Shown here: piece by piece, positions 7,201 through 8,363 of the stretch
Layout of the letters: each line of letters starts with the position of its first letter
Position numbering within the stretch: the stretch's first letter is position 1
From: Fulvivirga aurantia
Lineage (GTDB): Bacteria > Bacteroidota > Bacteroidia > Cytophagales > Cyclobacteriaceae
Length of the DNA stretch: 8,363 bases
NCBI RefSeq assembly: GCF_009711475.1
Contig: NZ_SMMD01000791.1
Coordinates: forward strand, 1-8,363
Direction of reading: 5' to 3'
The notes under the pieces: model-generated
Database searches by the model: none
Told to the model about the DNA's origin: nothing
The model's input: only the letters and a program-made list of their open reading frames with translations
Program-made: the position numbers and the translations under genes

Positions 7201-8363
7201 TCCGCTCCATTATTTGTTTGGCAGAAAGATCTGGGAAGCGCGCTCTCAATAAAGCAGCGGCCCCTGCCACCATAGGCCCTGAGTAACTTGTGCCTTGCCT
7301 GGTACGAAATACTGAATCACCATCCATTACGTAAATATCCTTGCCTGGTGCCATCAGGTCAATGTTATAGCTATAGGTGGCGAAGTCGGCTTTTTCATCA
7401 CCGATATTTGAAGCACCAACAGAAAGCACATTTTTAAAGGAAGCAGGGTAGAAATCTAATAAGGCATTGGTATTACCCGCTGATGCTACGACTACGGCAT
7501 CTTTTACTTCTACAGCATAGTCAATTACATCTTGACCGGACTGAGAAAACGAACCGGCACTACCCCATGACAAATTGATTACCTGACAACCAAGGTCTGC
7601 GGCAAGCGCAATAGCTTCGTAGCCTCTGGCAAATGAATTTGATCCACTTCTAAATATCTTAATAGGCATAAATTTAGATTTAAAACCTACTCCGGCAAGT
7701 CCGAGCCCATTATTAGTAGAGGCACTTGAAACTCCTGTAACTCCCAGGCCATGAATGTCGGTGTCCGCAACCGTATTATTGTCGTTATTGGCAATGTCCC
7801 AGCCTTTATAATTATCTACCAAACCATCATTATCATCATCAACACCGTTTATCGGGTCATCTTCGTTGATGTATAGATTGTCGGTGAGATCAGCATGCTC
7901 AGGAAGTACTCCTGTATCTAAAATGCCTATAATAATATCTTCACTGCCTTTTTCTATAGTCCAGGCGTCATAAGCTCTTATATTGGTGAGGTACCATTGA
8001 CTCGCACCGGGTTGAGCTTCTGGGTCGTTTGGTATAAACAAAGGCCGATGATTAAAGTATGGTTCAGCATACAAAACCTCTTCATTTTTAAGTAATTCAT
8101 TAATGACCTCTATGGGATCATCACCTTCGTTGATGGTAACTGTATAAATATTATTTAAGGGGTGATTGGCAGCCCTGGCATTGGTACTTTTTCCGTCTCC
8201 TTCCAGGTAAGACAAGAATTGTTTTGTCTCAAATTGAGAAAGTGGAGAGCTCGTTCTTCCCACTTTGGAAGTGGCAGGTAGCCGATTCTTTAGCCTTACA
8301 ACAATTTCTTTTGAAGAGTAGTCATCATTAGAAATGCCCACAGGCAGCTCGTAGGTGCGTTTT
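4205..8363 (-). CDS. Secreted S8 (subtilisin-like) serine protease with Ig-like/PKD modules and T9SS sorting domain (5' partial)
   Basis: The frame stays open to the right edge, so the true start and signal peptide lie outside. Residues here are numbered from the in-frame GTG at 8341. Layout: a prodomain-like segment (about 10-100); the peptidase S8 domain (about 134-411) with D142 (GILDTG), H197 (IHGLGVTG), oxyanion N290 (ASAGN) and nucleophile S352 (GTSYSGPMVAG); a DDDNDGLVD calcium-loop-like insert (168-176); a beta-rich region (420-530); an unassigned region (about 535-815); three tandem Ig-like+PKD modules (820-1293); and a type A T9SS C-terminal domain (1303-1378). The triad is complete, so it is probably active outside the cell or on its surface after export by the Sec system and T9SS. 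The substrate is unknown; nutrient or adhesin processing is only a guess. The HGLG motif departs from the usual HGTH. The gene is tail-to-tail with the DUF4197 gene, sharing four bases. Confidence 0.93.
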   Translation of the reverse strand, partial: KRTYELPVGISNDDYSSKEIVVRLKNRLPATSKVGRTSSPLSQFETKQFLSYLEGDGKSTNARAANHPLNNIYTVTINEGDDPIEVINELLKNEEVLYAEPYFNHRPLFIPNDPEAQPGASQWYLTNIRAYDAWTIEKGSEDIIIGILDTGVLPEHADLTDNLYINEDDPINGVDDDNDGLVDNYKGWDIANNDNNTVADTDIHGLGVTGVSSASTNNGLGLAGVGFKSKFMPIKIFRSGSNSFARGYEAIALAADLGCQVINLSWGSAGSFSQSGQDVIDYAVEVKDAVVVASAGNTNALLDFYPASFKNVLSVGASNIGDEKADFATYSYNIDLMAPGKDIYVMDGDSVFRTRQGTSYSGPMVAGAAALLRARFPDLSAKQIMERIRVNTDDIYQISANQAYPGQLGKGRLNVLKALTDNMSPSLRIEDYAYTNGIGEEAFFGDTLSITVDITNYLSSTSKATATLSSSSPYVEVLDGEFNIGALSTLGEKTNENSPFKIKLSNNLPASQELVLRIDFSDGIYNDFQHIVIKSSPSYTTLNNGELALTVGSTGELGYNKDIFQEGIGLMYQGQKILDNIGFIIASDEDTVKDTAPRNLNLNLRDHDFSAISKIKYYRNSQADIDLRSTYRDSPALSNRLDIQVQQKVLAWKDSSLSNAVVVEYRITNTSANTISNIHTGIFADWNLNDKNFNRASWDNSNLLGYVKDIMSDSIYAGLALANSETPFYYAINNRNANGNTANIPNNITDDAKYDIVSQGIAQTEAGQFGMGNDVSHTSGYTISSLSANESKKLAFVLVAGSSLAEIQAATNNALAKYNEYLNTPPLIEIAEACPGDNAIIDPSDGNVYEFYADVDLTNLLYTGSAFTTTLVTSPQVYYVVNKDNAYDGDIYRVMARPKPTNADFNMSTDLLLLDETSNTEVTITDKSVDAVSWSWDFGNGFTSSVQHPLMNYSNPGIYTIELTAINDLGCIETVSKDLEVAYRSNKPNISGSTICKGDEVELTATNATSLNFYSDENKNNLIFTGTTFNTGKLYQDTTFYITSVDSTYESNVKEVKILMSAIKADFKVEIDTTDLSSKNLLQLKNNSQNESLYVWFVNNTLAGNSTDISYDYSGQSSFDLSLMAEDINGCRDTLIQTIVPKVSPAPGISSIQICKGESVNLTPENGSVFLFYNDESMDDILHKGTSFDLDNLNADTTFYITSIDSLVESSPTAVNIDVSNIAASFNLSHDTLDLSEIDLLTVTDDSQEATDYNWYVDDSLISTAQLPSFDFSNPGDYKIELKVSNSIGCSDSTSQTLHITKITGTNLKISDFNVFPNPTYDQLKFEGPQVVDLKIVDLKGKTYYEEQAIRNTTIDTESLPDGIYILEIKQGNETTYKKIMKASR
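4208..4435 (-). other. T9SS type A C-terminal sorting domain of the protease
   Basis: Residues 1303-1378 match the Por secretion/TIGR04183-type domain: NVFPNPTYDQLKFEG, then LKIVDLKGKTYY, LPDGIYILEI and a final YKKIMKAS. This domain directs outer-membrane passage through the type IX system and is normally cut off. It implies that the organism has a T9SS encoded elsewhere. Confidence 0.9.
4463..5884 (-). repeat. Three tandem Ig-like (CHU_C-associated) + PKD protein modules in the protease
   Basis: Three copies of a two-domain unit of about 155 residues occur at residues 820-975, 981-1134 and 1140-1293 (roughly 5884-5417, 5401-4940 and 4924-4463). Each Ig-like half opens with a C-x-G motif (C827, C989, C1148) and carries FY-D/A-...-L-TG/KG-x-x-F. 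Copies 2 and 3 also share DTTFYITS-DS. Each PKD half ends near a G-C (C964, C1124, C1283). The copies have diverged at DNA level, so this is an old protein-level repeat and not a recent DNA duplication. Such modules usually act as spacers or adhesive stalks between enzyme and cell surface (family knowledge). Confidence 0.8.

Noticed and set aside
8339..8341. GTG as the start of the protease
   Set aside because: The frame remains open upstream to the window edge (reading KRTYELP before it), and a signal peptide is required for T9SS cargo but absent after the GTG. The real start is outside.
1..8363. Mobile element, CRISPR, RNA gene or defence system
   Set aside because: I saw no transposase, integrase, terminal inverted repeats, regularly spaced repeats, tRNA/rRNA sequence or recognised defence domain on either strand.

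Overview
The window comes from the chromosome of a Bacteroidota bacterium, most likely a gliding or marine Cytophagales-type member (inference). Four signs support this: a secreted multidomain protease ending in a type IX secretion (T9SS) sorting domain; alternating Ig-like (CHU_C-associated) and PKD modules; promoters of the Bacteroidota form TTG-N19-TAnnTTTG; and a general absence of Shine-Dalgarno sequences before the start codons. The DNA is moderately AT-rich and its base use looks even throughout. I see no insertion sequence, tRNA, rRNA, CRISPR array or prophage.

Layout, left to right: (1) 1-494, minus: a general stress protein 26-type flavin split-barrel protein whose stop codon appears to straddle the left edge. 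(2) 495-641: an intergenic gap holding an intrinsic terminator hairpin for the next gene. (3) 642-1961, minus: the E2 acyltransferase of a 2-oxo acid dehydrogenase complex. It has its own well-formed promoter, whose -33 element lies inside the 3' end of cinA. (4) 2019-3284, minus: cinA, the two-domain nicotinamide-nucleotide amidase. (5) 3285-3488: a divergent intergenic region with a cinA -7 element, a helically phased AATCGA repeat and a terminator-like hairpin. (6) 3489-4208, plus: a DUF4197 lipoprotein. (7) 4205-8363, minus, open at the right edge: a large S8 (subtilisin-like) protease with three tandem Ig-like+PKD modules and a T9SS C-terminal domain. It converges on the lipoprotein gene, and the two stop codons overlap within the tetranucleotide CTAA.

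The genes do not form one pathway. cinA (NAD-cycle salvage) and the E2 gene (central or branched-chain carbon oxidation) are co-directional and may be partly co-transcribed. The E1 and E3 partners of the E2 are not in the window. The lipoprotein and the protease both belong to the cell envelope but point towards each other. I did not find a convincing undescribed multi-gene system. The parts most worth a second look are the protease architecture (odd histidine motif, unassigned central domain, degenerate PKD cores, cluster of O-glycosylation-type motifs), the interlocked stop codons, and the regulatory signals around cinA.
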